Of a stretch of 64,000 nt of DNA, positions 52,964 to 61,734 are shown piece after piece; the stretch's first letter is position 1, and each line of letters starts with the position of its first letter. The position numbers and the translations under genes are program-made. The notes under the pieces are model-generated. The model had not been told where the DNA came from. It made no database searches and worked only from the letters and a program-made list of their open reading frames with translations. Origin of the DNA: JAVBNT01 sp031551355 (lineage in GTDB: Bacteria; Vulcanimicrobiota; CADAWZ01); the NCBI GenBank assembly GCA_031551355.1, contig JAVBNT010000006.1, positions 186,001-250,000 on the forward strand. Direction: 5' to 3'.

Positions 52964-54967
52964 ATGGATAAATTTAAACTGACAGCGCCTTTTCCACCCG
53001 GAGGAGACCAGATAGATGCGATCGGCAAACTGACCAAAGGGCTTGAAGAAGGACTGCCCTGTCAGACATTAATGGGTGTTACCGGTTCCGGCAAAACATT
53101 TACAATGGCCAACATAATTGCCAATGTCAACAGGCCGACACTTGTAGTCTCCCACAACAAGACTCTGGCAGCCCAGCTTGCCGCCGAATTCAGGGAGTTT
53201 TTTCCTAAAAACAGTGTCGAATATTTCGTAAGTTATTATGATTATTATCAGCCGGAAGCATATCTTTCGGCATCGGATACATTTATTGAAAAGGACTGTT
53301 CCATAAACTCCGAAATAGACCGTCTGCGCCACAGTGCCACACAGGCGCTTCTCGAACGCCGGGATGTGGTAATCGTGGCCAGCGTGTCCTGCATCTACGG
53401 CCTCGGCTCTCCGGAAGATTATAAGGCCTCATCGGTACTCGTAAAAACGGGTTCTGAGATAAGGCGTGAATTCCTGCTCAGAAAACTCATCCAGATGCAG
53501 TTTAACGTCAACAGAGTGACGCTTGAACGCGGTAATTTCCGCATGAAAGGCGAAGTGCTGGAATTATTTCCGGTCGACGGTGAACATGCCCTGAGAATAA
53601 GTTTCTGGGGAGACGAAGTTGAATCAATCGTAACGTACGATCCTCTGACCGGCGAAATAAAAGGCAAGCCGAAGCATATTGTAATATATCCGGCAAAACA
53701 CTTCGTAACTCCGGAGGATAAACTCCTCAAAGCCTGCTTGCTTATAGAAGATGAGCTGAAAGTTCAGATCGACTATTTTATGTCGCAAAACAAGCTCCTT
53801 GAAGCCGAGAGGATAAAGCTGAGGACAAATTACGATTTAGAAATGCTGCGTGAAATCGGTTACTGCCAGGGCGTTGAAAACTATTCCCGCCATCTGACCG
53901 GCAGGTCGGAAGGGCAGACTCCCTACACGCTCCTTGACTATTTCCCGGATGATTTCCTGACAATAATAGACGAGTCGCATGTCACCATACCGCAGCTAAA
54001 AGCCATGCACCATGGCGACAGATCCCGTAAAGACAGTCTTGTTTCTTACGGTTTCCGGCTGCCTTCGGCATATGACAACAGACCGCTGAGGCTTGATGAA
54101 TTCGAATTCGGAACCGGACAGATAATATACGTCTCGGCAACGCCGGGTCCATACGAACTGTCCCGCAGCCCCAAGCCGGTTGAACAGATTATACGACCGA
54201 CCGGGCTTCTGGATCCGGAAATATCAATACGTCCGGCAAACAATCAGGTAAAAGATCTTATCAGTGAGGTTACGGCAAGAGCTGAAAGAAAAGAACGGAC
54301 CCTTGTAACGACGCTCACTAAAAAAATGGCGGAAGATCTGGCCGCACACATGGATGAAATCGGCATTAAAGTCAGGTATCTCCATTCCGAAATAGAAACG
54401 CTCGACAGAATAAAAATTCTTCAGGAACTAAGGCTCGGCGTATTCGACTGCCTTGTCGGGATCAATCTCTTAAGAGAGGGACTTGATCTGCCGGAAGTGT
54501 CCCTGGTGGCAATTTTAGACGCCGACAAAGAGGGATTCCTCAGGTCTGAAACATCGCTTATCCAGACGATCGGCAGGGCCGCCAGAAACTCGTCGGGAAC
54601 CGTGATTATGTACGCGGAAAATATTACCGACTCCATGCAGAGGGCGATGGACGAAACAAACAGAAGGCGTGAAATCCAGGCTGAATACAATAAGGAACAC
54701 AACATTGTTCCCGAGACCATCAAAAAAGCCGTCAAGGATATACTTGACGAGTTTTCCGTAGGAGAAACGTCATACGCTTACTTTGGAACGTCCGATATGT
54801 CCAAAAAGGAACTGCAAAAAGGAATCGAAAAGCTCGAAACAATGATGAAGGAAGCTGCTAAAAACCTGGAATTCGAAAAGGCTGCCGCATACAGGGATGA
54901 GATGCTTTCATTCAAAAAAGAGCTGGCAAAAAGAGACGATATTTTGCTTCCCGAAACCTTATGTTAG
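52964..54967 (+). CDS. uvrB: Excinuclease ABC subunit B
   Basis: The DNA-damage verification helicase of nucleotide excision repair. The ATG (MDKFKLTAPFPPGG) gives 667 residues; an upstream GTG frame would overlap the protease gene and is unlikely. Walker A GVTGSGKT is at 38-45. The beta-hairpin (YYDYYQPEAYLSASDTFIEK), Walker B-type TIIDESHV, helicase motif VI (QTIGRAARN) and the C-terminal UVR motif (KNLEFEKAAAYRDEM) are all intact. uvrA and uvrC are not in the window. Confidence 0.98.
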   Translation: MDKFKLTAPFPPGGDQIDAIGKLTKGLEEGLPCQTLMGVTGSGKTFTMANIIANVNRPTLVVSHNKTLAAQLAAEFREFFPKNSVEYFVSYYDYYQPEAYLSASDTFIEKDCSINSEIDRLRHSATQALLERRDVVIVASVSCIYGLGSPEDYKASSVLVKTGSEIRREFLLRKLIQMQFNVNRVTLERGNFRMKGEVLELFPVDGEHALRISFWGDEVESIVTYDPLTGEIKGKPKHIVIYPAKHFVTPEDKLLKACLLIEDELKVQIDYFMSQNKLLEAERIKLRTNYDLEMLREIGYCQGVENYSRHLTGRSEGQTPYTLLDYFPDDFLTIIDESHVTIPQLKAMHHGDRSRKDSLVSYGFRLPSAYDNRPLRLDEFEFGTGQIIYVSATPGPYELSRSPKPVEQIIRPTGLLDPEISIRPANNQVKDLISEVTARAERKERTLVTTLTKKMAEDLAAHMDEIGIKVRYLHSEIETLDRIKILQELRLGVFDCLVGINLLREGLDLPEVSLVAILDADKEGFLRSETSLIQTIGRAARNSSGTVIMYAENITDSMQRAMDETNRRREIQAEYNKEHNIVPETIKKAVKDILDEFSVGETSYAYFGTSDMSKKELQKGIEKLETMMKEAAKNLEFEKAAAYRDEMLSFKKELAKRDDILLPETLC

Positions 54968-55067
54968 CTCAATAAAAGGATTTTTGGAATTTGCATAGAA
55001 TCATATAAAGCACCACAATAAAAGATATCTATATCTTGAAATTATCTTGAAATTTGGGAGGTTATGT

Positions 55068-55634
55068 TTGAAATTTTTACTAACCGTTGTAATGTTTGCA
55101 GTAATGGTCATAGCTCCATGCAGCAATGTTTGGGCACAGCAGACAGAAGCAACAAAAGAAGCCGAAATACCGGCAGCGGTAATAATCGGCGGCGATTCTT
55201 CGGAATCAACTTCTTTGAACGGATCGGTAACAGAAAACAGGGACAGCCTGAGACGCCGTGCGAAAATGTCCGCCAGAGGCGGAATGATCGCCAATACCGC
55301 AAAAAAATATATCGGAGTTCCTTACAGATGGTCTGGAACCACAGCATCCGGGTTTGACTGTTCGGGATTTGTTATGGCGGTATACGCAAAAAGCGGAATC
55401 AATATAAAAAGGCTTGCAGATGAACAGTTTTACAGCGGTCAAAGAATAAAAAAGGAAGATTTGGTTATCGGCGATCTCGTATTTTTCGAGACATATACAT
55501 CAGGCATAAGCCATGTAGGCATATATGTCGGTGAAAACCGGTTCATACACTCTTCCAGCAGTCGGGGAGTCATAATAGACAGCCTTGACGATCCTTACTA
55601 CAAAGTAAGATACCGCGGTGCGTGCAGATACTAG
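55068..55634 (+). CDS. Secreted NlpC/P60 peptidoglycan hydrolase
   Basis: A 188-residue protein from a TTG start six bases after GGGAGG (MKFLLTVVMFAVMVIAPC); an earlier TTG is possible but overlaps the ribosome site. The signal peptide ends near VWAQ. A polar linker leads to the NlpC/P60 domain: GFDCSGFVMAVY (Cys98), SHVGIYVG (His149) and RFIHSSS (His161) form the catalytic triad. It hydrolyses D-Glu-diamino acid bonds in stem peptides. It lies 100 bases after uvrB. A long hairpin separates it from the radical SAM genes. Confidence 0.93.
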   Translation: MKFLLTVVMFAVMVIAPCSNVWAQQTEATKEAEIPAAVIIGGDSSESTSLNGSVTENRDSLRRRAKMSARGGMIANTAKKYIGVPYRWSGTTASGFDCSGFVMAVYAKSGINIKRLADEQFYSGQRIKKEDLVIGDLVFFETYTSGISHVGIYVGENRFIHSSSSRGVIIDSLDDPYYKVRYRGACRY

Positions 55635-55655
55635 TTCTGACGGACACGCGAATCA

Positions 55656-55704
55656 TAAACGAATAATGCCCCGGTATAGATATTATCGGGGCATTATTCG
55701 TTTA
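55656..55704 (+). terminator. 18-bp perfect hairpin before the radical SAM operon
   Basis: TAAACGAATAATGCCCCG pairs perfectly with its complement across a 13-base loop. It lies between the hydrolase stop and the AGGGAG ribosome site of the first radical SAM gene, two bases before that site. It has no U-tract beyond GTTTA. It may terminate the hydrolase transcript, or form a leader structure controlling the next gene. Confidence 0.5.
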
Positions 55705-55717
55705 TAGGGAGAAAAAA

Positions 55718-57499
55718 ATGCAACAGAAAACGGCTACAACCGGACAATCGGGGTATGACATGCTGCTGCTGTTTATAGAGCCGTTCATTACAACCTCGTC
55801 AATATCATACAGTCTCGGCATGCTTTCAATTGCGACATTTTTAAAACACAATAATATCAGCGTAAAATATCTTAATTATGTGAGCCTCGCTGATTTTGAA
55901 TTCAGCGAAAAAGAAGCTCTCTTTAAGGATTATGCCCCAAAAATAATAGGCTTCAGCCTCAATTCCGACAACTACTTTAACAACCTCAATGTAATAAAAA
56001 CTTTAAAAAAATGGCTGCCGGAAACGGTTATTCTTGCCGGCGGGCCGCTGGTATGCATACAAAAAGAAAAAATACTGCAGGAACCGCTGTTTGATCTGGC
56101 GATCTACGGTGAAGGTGAGTATCCTTCCCTTGAACTATGCCGGACAATTATAAACGGAACTGAAAACTTTGCTTCAATAGACGGCCTTATCTACAGGCAA
56201 AACGGTTTGATTACAGTAAATAAAAGGCGGGAAGAAATAAAAAATCTGGACGAACTTCCGCCGGTAGACTATTCGCTGACTCACACCGGCAGCGAAGTGG
56301 CTTACAGTTCCGGAAGAGGGTGCCCGTTTGCCTGTTCATTCTGCAGTAAAATCCATTCAAAAAGCTACAGATACCTGTCTTCGGAAAGAGTCGTAACGGA
56401 TATACTGAATCTGGTGACAAAACACGGCGCATCATATATAAAAATAGTAGACGACACATTTCTGGCCAACACACAAAGAACAATTGAAATCTGCAGCAGG
56501 CTTACGGAAATAAGAAATGAACTCCACCTTGATTTCGGTTTCTTTTGCGAATCAAGGGCAGACACCATCTGCCGTCACCCGCAGCTTATTCCAATATTGA
56601 AAAAAGCCGGGTTAAAAAGAATACAAATAGGCATTGAAACCGGCAATCAGGAAATTTTGGATATCTACAACAAACAAACAACCCTCTCGCAGATAGAGGA
56701 ATCAATAAAAATAACGGCGCAGGACCCGCCGGTAAACATTGTCGGAAATATTATTTTGGGCGGACCGTTTGAAACGGAAAAAACGTTCGGAAAAACCGCG
56801 GATTTCGTGGAAAAGCTTATGGAATACGCTCCGGGAATGTTCGAGCCGGTATTAAACTATCTTTGCCCGTATCCGGGAACAGATATCGGAGAAAATCCTC
56901 AAAAATACGGTTTAACGATCTGCGACCGTGAATGGGTTAAAGCGGCAACAACACTAACGCCGTCATGCCGTTCAGAGGAACTGGATGAAAAATCAATTTC
57001 ATTCATGCTGAAAGAGTTAAAAAACAGAATTGAAATCAGGGCAATAAAACTGTCGGCTGCAGTTCCTTACGAAACAGTGATGAACTGTATCTCATCCGGA
57101 ATAAAATACGGCATCAGAAACATTTATTACAGTATCTTCACATCAAGCAGAGCAATATTGCAATACTTCACATATAAGCAGAGAAGGGGCTTCAAAAGAT
57201 TCTCGGAAATAAAACAAAATGAGCTGGCCGGTTTTACCCCCGTAAGAACGGAACCGGATCTGAAATATACCGGTGACGGGACAGGATTTTTACTGGATAC
57301 TTACTTAAAACCGGTGATTATAAAAGATAATATTGAAATGGAAATTTACGCGCTATCGGCCGGAAAGCTTACCGTAGATGAAATCGCCCGGAGACTTTCC
57401 GCCCGCTTTGCCCTGACGTATGAAAATATTCTTACGGAAATTTTACCAGAATTTTACAGTAAACTGGAAAAAAGTTTTCACATAATATTCACAAAATAG
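55718..57499 (+). CDS. B12-binding radical SAM enzyme with C-terminal PqqD-like domain (paralogue 1)
   Basis: A 593-residue protein with three parts. Residues 15-150 resemble a cobalamin-binding Rossmann fold (GFSLNSDNYFNNL, VILAGGPLV, AIYGEGEYPSLELC). The radical SAM barrel follows, with the iron-sulfur cysteines CPFACSFC (202, 206, 209) and the radical-SAM-type segment IQIGIETGNQEIL. Residues 525-593 look like a PqqD-type winged helix (MEIYALSAGKLTVDEIARRL), the fold used as the peptide-recognition element in many peptide-modifying enzymes. The classical Asp-x-His-x-x-Gly cobalamin motif is not seen. AGGGAG precedes the ATG. Two paralogues follow directly. The substrate is unknown; methylation or C-C bond formation on a peptide is inference. 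Confidence 0.85.
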   Translation: MQQKTATTGQSGYDMLLLFIEPFITTSSISYSLGMLSIATFLKHNNISVKYLNYVSLADFEFSEKEALFKDYAPKIIGFSLNSDNYFNNLNVIKTLKKWLPETVILAGGPLVCIQKEKILQEPLFDLAIYGEGEYPSLELCRTIINGTENFASIDGLIYRQNGLITVNKRREEIKNLDELPPVDYSLTHTGSEVAYSSGRGCPFACSFCSKIHSKSYRYLSSERVVTDILNLVTKHGASYIKIVDDTFLANTQRTIEICSRLTEIRNELHLDFGFFCESRADTICRHPQLIPILKKAGLKRIQIGIETGNQEILDIYNKQTTLSQIEESIKITAQDPPVNIVGNIILGGPFETEKTFGKTADFVEKLMEYAPGMFEPVLNYLCPYPGTDIGENPQKYGLTICDREWVKAATTLTPSCRSEELDEKSISFMLKELKNRIEIRAIKLSAAVPYETVMNCISSGIKYGIRNIYYSIFTSSRAILQYFTYKQRRGFKRFSEIKQNELAGFTPVRTEPDLKYTGDGTGFLLDTYLKPVIIKDNIEMEIYALSAGKLTVDEIARRLSARFALTYENILTEILPEFYSKLEKSFHIIFTK

Positions 57500-57518
57500 G
57501 ACTCAATAAAAAGTACGT

Positions 57519-59330
57519 ATGACTAACATTAACCGGTCAAAAACAAACATTATTTTAATACAGCTGGATTCGTTTACCGATTTAAAATACACCTTTTTCA
57601 ATCCGGGAATACTTTCAATTGCCACTTTATTAAAAAAAAGCGGTTACAGCGTCTGCTGCAAAAGGACCGGCGACCTGTCCTGCGTATCGTATGAGCGGAT
57701 AAAGGATTTTTTTACCGATTCACAGCCGGAAATCGTCGGTTTTAATATCAACTCAGACAATATAATGAACGTAAAGTATATGGCAGGAGACATAAAAAAA
57801 TGGCTGCCCGGGACGACTGTTCTGGTCGGCGGTCCTCTTGTCAGCATAATGAAAGACCGGCTGCTTGATGAAAAATGCATTGACATGGCCATATACGGAG
57901 AAGGCGAATTTCCTACTCTGAAGCTATGTGACAAAATAATAAAAAACCAGGGCGAATATTCCGATATTACCGGACTTATATACCGGGACATCAAAGGTAC
58001 CGTAAAAATAAATTCCCAAACACCTCAGATCGAAGATCTCGACATCCTGCCGCCGCCGGATTATTCACTGCTGGGGTTCACTCCCTGCCGCTATAAAACT
58101 CCCGGTCCCAACAACCCGATATTCTATTCTTCCGGCAGGGGATGCCCGTTTAGCTGCTCATTTTGCTTCCAGGGAGTACACGGAAAAGGTTACCGCTATT
58201 TCAGTGCCCAAAGGGTCATAAAAGATATAATGGAAAATTGTGAAAAATACAAATCGACTTCGGTTTGTATTATTGACGATACTTTTATCGCCAACCCGGC
58301 AAGAACCACTGAAATATGCAACGGAATTAAACAGCAGAAAAAGTTGAAAAACCTTGATTTTTCCATTTGGTGTGAAGGCAGAATAGATACGTTTTACCGG
58401 CATCCGCAACTATTGGAGAAATTGAAAAGCGCCGGACTCGTGAAGCTGCAGCTGGGAATAGAAAACGGCAATCAGCAGGTGTTGGATCTATACAACAAAA
58501 AAATCACTCTTGAACAGATCGAATTTGTTGTCGGTGAAATAGCCCGGACCAAGGGCATAGTGTGTTTCAGCAATTTTATCATCGGCGGTCCGTTCGAAAC
58601 AGAGGAAACAGCCGCTAAATCACTTGAATTTGCCTTAAAACTGATGAACATGGCCCCCGGCCTGTTCGAAGCCGATCCGGCATTTTTATGTCCCTACCCG
58701 GGAACGGATATTGCCAGGCATCCGGAAAAATACGGCCTGACAATAGTAGACGACGAATGGTACAAATCACTCAGCGTCCAATCGCCTTCCTGCATTACCG
58801 GGTCGCTTGGCATTGACGATTTAATGAGAATAAGGCTAGAATATTTAAACTCATTTAACAATGAAAGATTAAAGATTCTCAAAAAACTTGACTACGATAC
58901 GGTAAAATTTCATATCGAGCTTAAAAGCAAATACGGTTTTGAGACGTATTATTACAACACCATAAAGGATTCGGCTCCCGTTATTATTGAGTATCTACTG
59001 GCAAAAAACAGTGATTCACGGTTCCGTATCAGGGAAATGCAAAGGCAGACACTTGAAAAAAGCAGACCGGTACGCATGATACAAAATATTTCATACACAA
59101 AAGGCAGACAGTATCTTCTAAACGGTTATCTTGAGCCGGTATATATAAAAAATCCGCTTGAAATGGAAATTTACGACTATTCCAACGGAAAACATTCCAT
59201 TGCGGAAATTGCCGGGAAATTAAAATCAGGCTTAAATTACGAAATAACTGAAAATAGAATAATAGACAAATATATCCTGCCGTTTTATCGAAAACTGGAA
59301 AACAGTTACCATATTTTATTTCAGATATAA
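57519..59330 (+). CDS. B12-binding radical SAM enzyme with C-terminal PqqD-like domain (paralogue 2)
   Basis: A 603-residue paralogue of the preceding gene, starting 19 bases after its stop with only a weak ribosome site. The cobalamin-like half has VLVGGPLVSIMKDRL and AIYGEGEFPTLKLC. The catalytic cysteines are CPFSCSFC (209, 213, 216). The barrel continues with KLQLGIENGNQQVLDLYNKK and IIGGPFETEETAAK. The end (LEMEIYDYSNGKHSIAEIAG) is the same PqqD-like domain. Both this and paralogue 1 should bind a 4Fe-4S cluster and S-adenosylmethionine. Two similar active enzymes in tandem suggest related but distinct steps on one substrate. Confidence 0.85.
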   Translation: MTNINRSKTNIILIQLDSFTDLKYTFFNPGILSIATLLKKSGYSVCCKRTGDLSCVSYERIKDFFTDSQPEIVGFNINSDNIMNVKYMAGDIKKWLPGTTVLVGGPLVSIMKDRLLDEKCIDMAIYGEGEFPTLKLCDKIIKNQGEYSDITGLIYRDIKGTVKINSQTPQIEDLDILPPPDYSLLGFTPCRYKTPGPNNPIFYSSGRGCPFSCSFCFQGVHGKGYRYFSAQRVIKDIMENCEKYKSTSVCIIDDTFIANPARTTEICNGIKQQKKLKNLDFSIWCEGRIDTFYRHPQLLEKLKSAGLVKLQLGIENGNQQVLDLYNKKITLEQIEFVVGEIARTKGIVCFSNFIIGGPFETEETAAKSLEFALKLMNMAPGLFEADPAFLCPYPGTDIARHPEKYGLTIVDDEWYKSLSVQSPSCITGSLGIDDLMRIRLEYLNSFNNERLKILKKLDYDTVKFHIELKSKYGFETYYYNTIKDSAPVIIEYLLAKNSDSRFRIREMQRQTLEKSRPVRMIQNISYTKGRQYLLNGYLEPVYIKNPLEMEIYDYSNGKHSIAEIAGKLKSGLNYEITENRIIDKYILPFYRKLENSYHILFQI

Positions 59331-59362
59331 AAATAAAATTAATTTAAAATCCGGAGATGCAA

Positions 59363-61018
59363 ATGCAAAAAACAATTACCGGCAAATCGCCTGAAAATGA
59401 TCCATGGTATTGTGAAGCGCTGTTTATACAAAGTGACAGCCTGCCTAAAAATCAGGCGGAAATCTACAATTATGAATTACTGTCGGCGGCATCTTTTCTT
59501 AAACAAAACAACGTCCGCGTAAAATACATAAAAAACAACGAATTAACGGACTTCTCTCCGGAACAGAGAAAATTCATCATCAGCCAATACAACGCCAATC
59601 TCATCTTTATAAATATAGAGCCTGATAATATCTATAACTCGGTAAAACTTGCAGAAGAAATCAAGACACAGCCAAACATCAAAATTGCGGCACTTTGTGC
59701 AGGCAGCTTTGAATTTTCGGGAAAGAGTATTTTTGACTTTATCATCAGCGGAGAAAGCGAGACGGCCTCATTGAAACTTTACAACCGCCTCACAGGCGTC
59801 ATTACAAAGCCGGATAAAGAAACATTTGCAGAAATACCGCCCGTAGACATAGCCCTGTCGGAGTCTTTCTGTACAACCTACTATTATTCATCGAGAACGT
59901 ACAATGGAAAACAGAGCTTCTACAGTGCCGCCAGAGTTGCGGATGATATAATAAACATTGTCAGAACTTACGGAACAAGACACATCATTATCGCAGACAA
60001 AAGTTTTATGTCCGACTATGAAAGGCTCTGCTCCATATGCGAAATTCTCGCCGAAGAAACTTTTGCTGCAAAAATAAGCTGTATGGGCGACATCAAAATT
60101 CTGGCAAAGCATCCGGAACTGGCGGGAAAGCTGGCAAAAGCCCATATATCAGTAATATTGCTTGATATCAAAACCGTTGCCGGAGAGGCACTTGATGTTT
60201 ATGGCAGCGGTATAACGAAAGAGCTGATCACAAAAGCCATAGAAAACGTAACCTCAATAAAAAGAATAATTGTCAGCGGACGCATCACAATCGGCAATCC
60301 GATGGAAGCGGTTCAATCTTTCGAGGAAAATTTAAGCTTTTGTAAACGAATGATTGAAAAATACGCCGGCTTTTTCGAAGCATTTCCAAGTTTTTTATCA
60401 GAGGAAGAAAATATAAAAAGCGGTCTATACCCCAAGGACAAAGATTTTTTCCGGCGCTGGGGAGAATTTTTACCCATATATAAAACGGACTCCCTGACAA
60501 TCAGGGAGATAAGCCGGCTCCGGAATCTTTTTGTCAAAAAATTATTCAAAATAAGCGGAAACTGTCTGAAAAAAATACCGTTTGCCACAATAGCCCATCA
60601 CCTCGAACTAAGAAACAAATACGGAATAAACACGCTATTCGGCAATACAACGGATCAGTATCCCATATTTGAAAAATATTTTCAGCTCGCAAAGCTGCCG
60701 CGTTTTAAAAGACTAAACGAAATTCCGCCGGAAGAAACGGCAGACTGGATCCCTTTAAGTCCTGTAAAAAATTCACATTATATAAGACAAAAAAACGGAT
60801 ATATCATCAATGAATACGTCAAAAGACTCACATTGTCAAAAGAGATAGAAATTGCCATATATGATTATTGCTCGGGAAAACTTAATATCGGCGATATTGC
60901 AGAAAGGATTTGCTGCGAACAAAAACTAAATTTCAACCGGGAAGAGTTTATAAAAAAGCACATGATTCCATTCTACAAAAAGCTTGAAAAATATTATTAT
61001 GTCGCTTTTTACAGATGA
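59363..61018 (+). CDS. Radical SAM paralogue 3, lacking the iron-sulfur cysteine motif
   Basis: About 551 residues. The second ATG is preferred because the first abuts the GGAG box. It follows paralogue 2 at 32 bases. It aligns along its whole length with the other two (e.g. DFIISGESETASLKLYNRL; ITIGNPMEAVQSFEENLSF; IEIAIYDYCSGKLNIGDIAE). The segment that should carry the cluster reads YYYSSRTYNGKQSFYSAARV: the nine residues with all three Cys are missing. It cannot form the radical SAM cluster by the usual means. The frame is intact and the C-terminal PqqD-like domain is kept, so it looks selected, probably as a scaffold or substrate-presenting partner rather than as a decaying copy. Confidence 0.82.
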   Translation: MQKTITGKSPENDPWYCEALFIQSDSLPKNQAEIYNYELLSAASFLKQNNVRVKYIKNNELTDFSPEQRKFIISQYNANLIFINIEPDNIYNSVKLAEEIKTQPNIKIAALCAGSFEFSGKSIFDFIISGESETASLKLYNRLTGVITKPDKETFAEIPPVDIALSESFCTTYYYSSRTYNGKQSFYSAARVADDIINIVRTYGTRHIIIADKSFMSDYERLCSICEILAEETFAAKISCMGDIKILAKHPELAGKLAKAHISVILLDIKTVAGEALDVYGSGITKELITKAIENVTSIKRIIVSGRITIGNPMEAVQSFEENLSFCKRMIEKYAGFFEAFPSFLSEEENIKSGLYPKDKDFFRRWGEFLPIYKTDSLTIREISRLRNLFVKKLFKISGNCLKKIPFATIAHHLELRNKYGINTLFGNTTDQYPIFEKYFQLAKLPRFKRLNEIPPEETADWIPLSPVKNSHYIRQKNGYIINEYVKRLTLSKEIEIAIYDYCSGKLNIGDIAERICCEQKLNFNREEFIKKHMIPFYKKLEKYYYVAFYR

Positions 61019-61070
61019 AAGGCAAACATAAATACTACGGAATAATAAAAACATCGTCAGGAGATAAAAA

Positions 61071-61658
61071 ATGAAAAATATTTTAAAAACCGCCGCGACA
61101 CTTCTTATGCTGATGTTCTTTTACGCAAATGCATTTGCAGCCAGCTATAAAATAATCAAGACGGACTCAGATTTAGCTGATGTATACAAAGAATCACAGG
61201 CAATAATGCTCAGGGACTTCGGAATGGCTCTGCGTTTACCTGTCAAAACGCAGGTGGTAAGCGCCAAAAAGCTTGACGAAATGTATGGCGGCATCTACAG
61301 GGGAGCTGAAATAGGACTTTACCGCTATACATCATCGGGTCACGAAATTTACATAATGGAAGATCAGGAAAAAGATGCGGCAATGGGCACACTTATACAT
61401 GAAATGACGCACGCCTGGCAAACTGAGTGCTGTCCGCGAAATCAGGAAACAACCGTAAAAGAAGGCTTTGCCTGCTGGGTTCAATACAAGTGTCTCGACA
61501 AAATAGGCGCTTATATACTTGCCAACTCGATCAAACAGCAGGCCGACCCCATATATGGAGTCGGATTTAAAAAAATGCTTGAATGGGAAGACAAAGTAGG
61601 AGAAAAACAACTTCCCATAAGAATACGAAAAATCATTACAATAAACGACAATATTTAG
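61071..61658 (+). CDS. Secreted zinc metallopeptidase-like protein
   Basis: A 195-residue exported protein with a signal peptide (1-24, ending AFAAS). The zinc motif LIHEMTHAWQTE gives His110, Glu111 and His114, and KEGFACW supplies a likely third ligand (Glu131), the gluzincin-like arrangement. The rest is not a family I can name. AGGAG precedes the ATG. It is 53 bases after the third radical SAM gene on the same strand. If the upstream enzymes modify a peptide, this would be the natural processing protease, which is inference from position only. Confidence 0.75.
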   Translation: MKNILKTAATLLMLMFFYANAFAASYKIIKTDSDLADVYKESQAIMLRDFGMALRLPVKTQVVSAKKLDEMYGGIYRGAEIGLYRYTSSGHEIYIMEDQEKDAAMGTLIHEMTHAWQTECCPRNQETTVKEGFACWVQYKCLDKIGAYILANSIKQQADPIYGVGFKKMLEWEDKVGEKQLPIRIRKIITINDNI

Positions 61659-61667
61659 ATTAAACAC

Positions 61668-61702
61668 TTGACTCTTACGCACTTTGTTGTGATAAATATA
61701 AT
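61668..61702 (+). promoter_or_regulatory. Promoter region for the repeat-rich protein
   Basis: TTGACT is followed after 17 bases by GATAAA (61691-61696), and a perfect TATAAT overlaps just downstream (61697-61702). Either may serve as the -10. The next gene starts at 61735 behind CGGAGG, so it probably has its own promoter rather than relying on the radical SAM transcript. Confidence 0.5.
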
Positions 61703-61734
61703 AAGACATTACAGTTTTCGGAGGAACTTTATAT

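Noticed and set aside
59363..61018. Third radical SAM gene as a simple pseudogene
   Set aside because: The frame is intact over 551 codons, the ribosome site is good and the C-terminal domain is conserved; the loss is confined to the cysteine loop.
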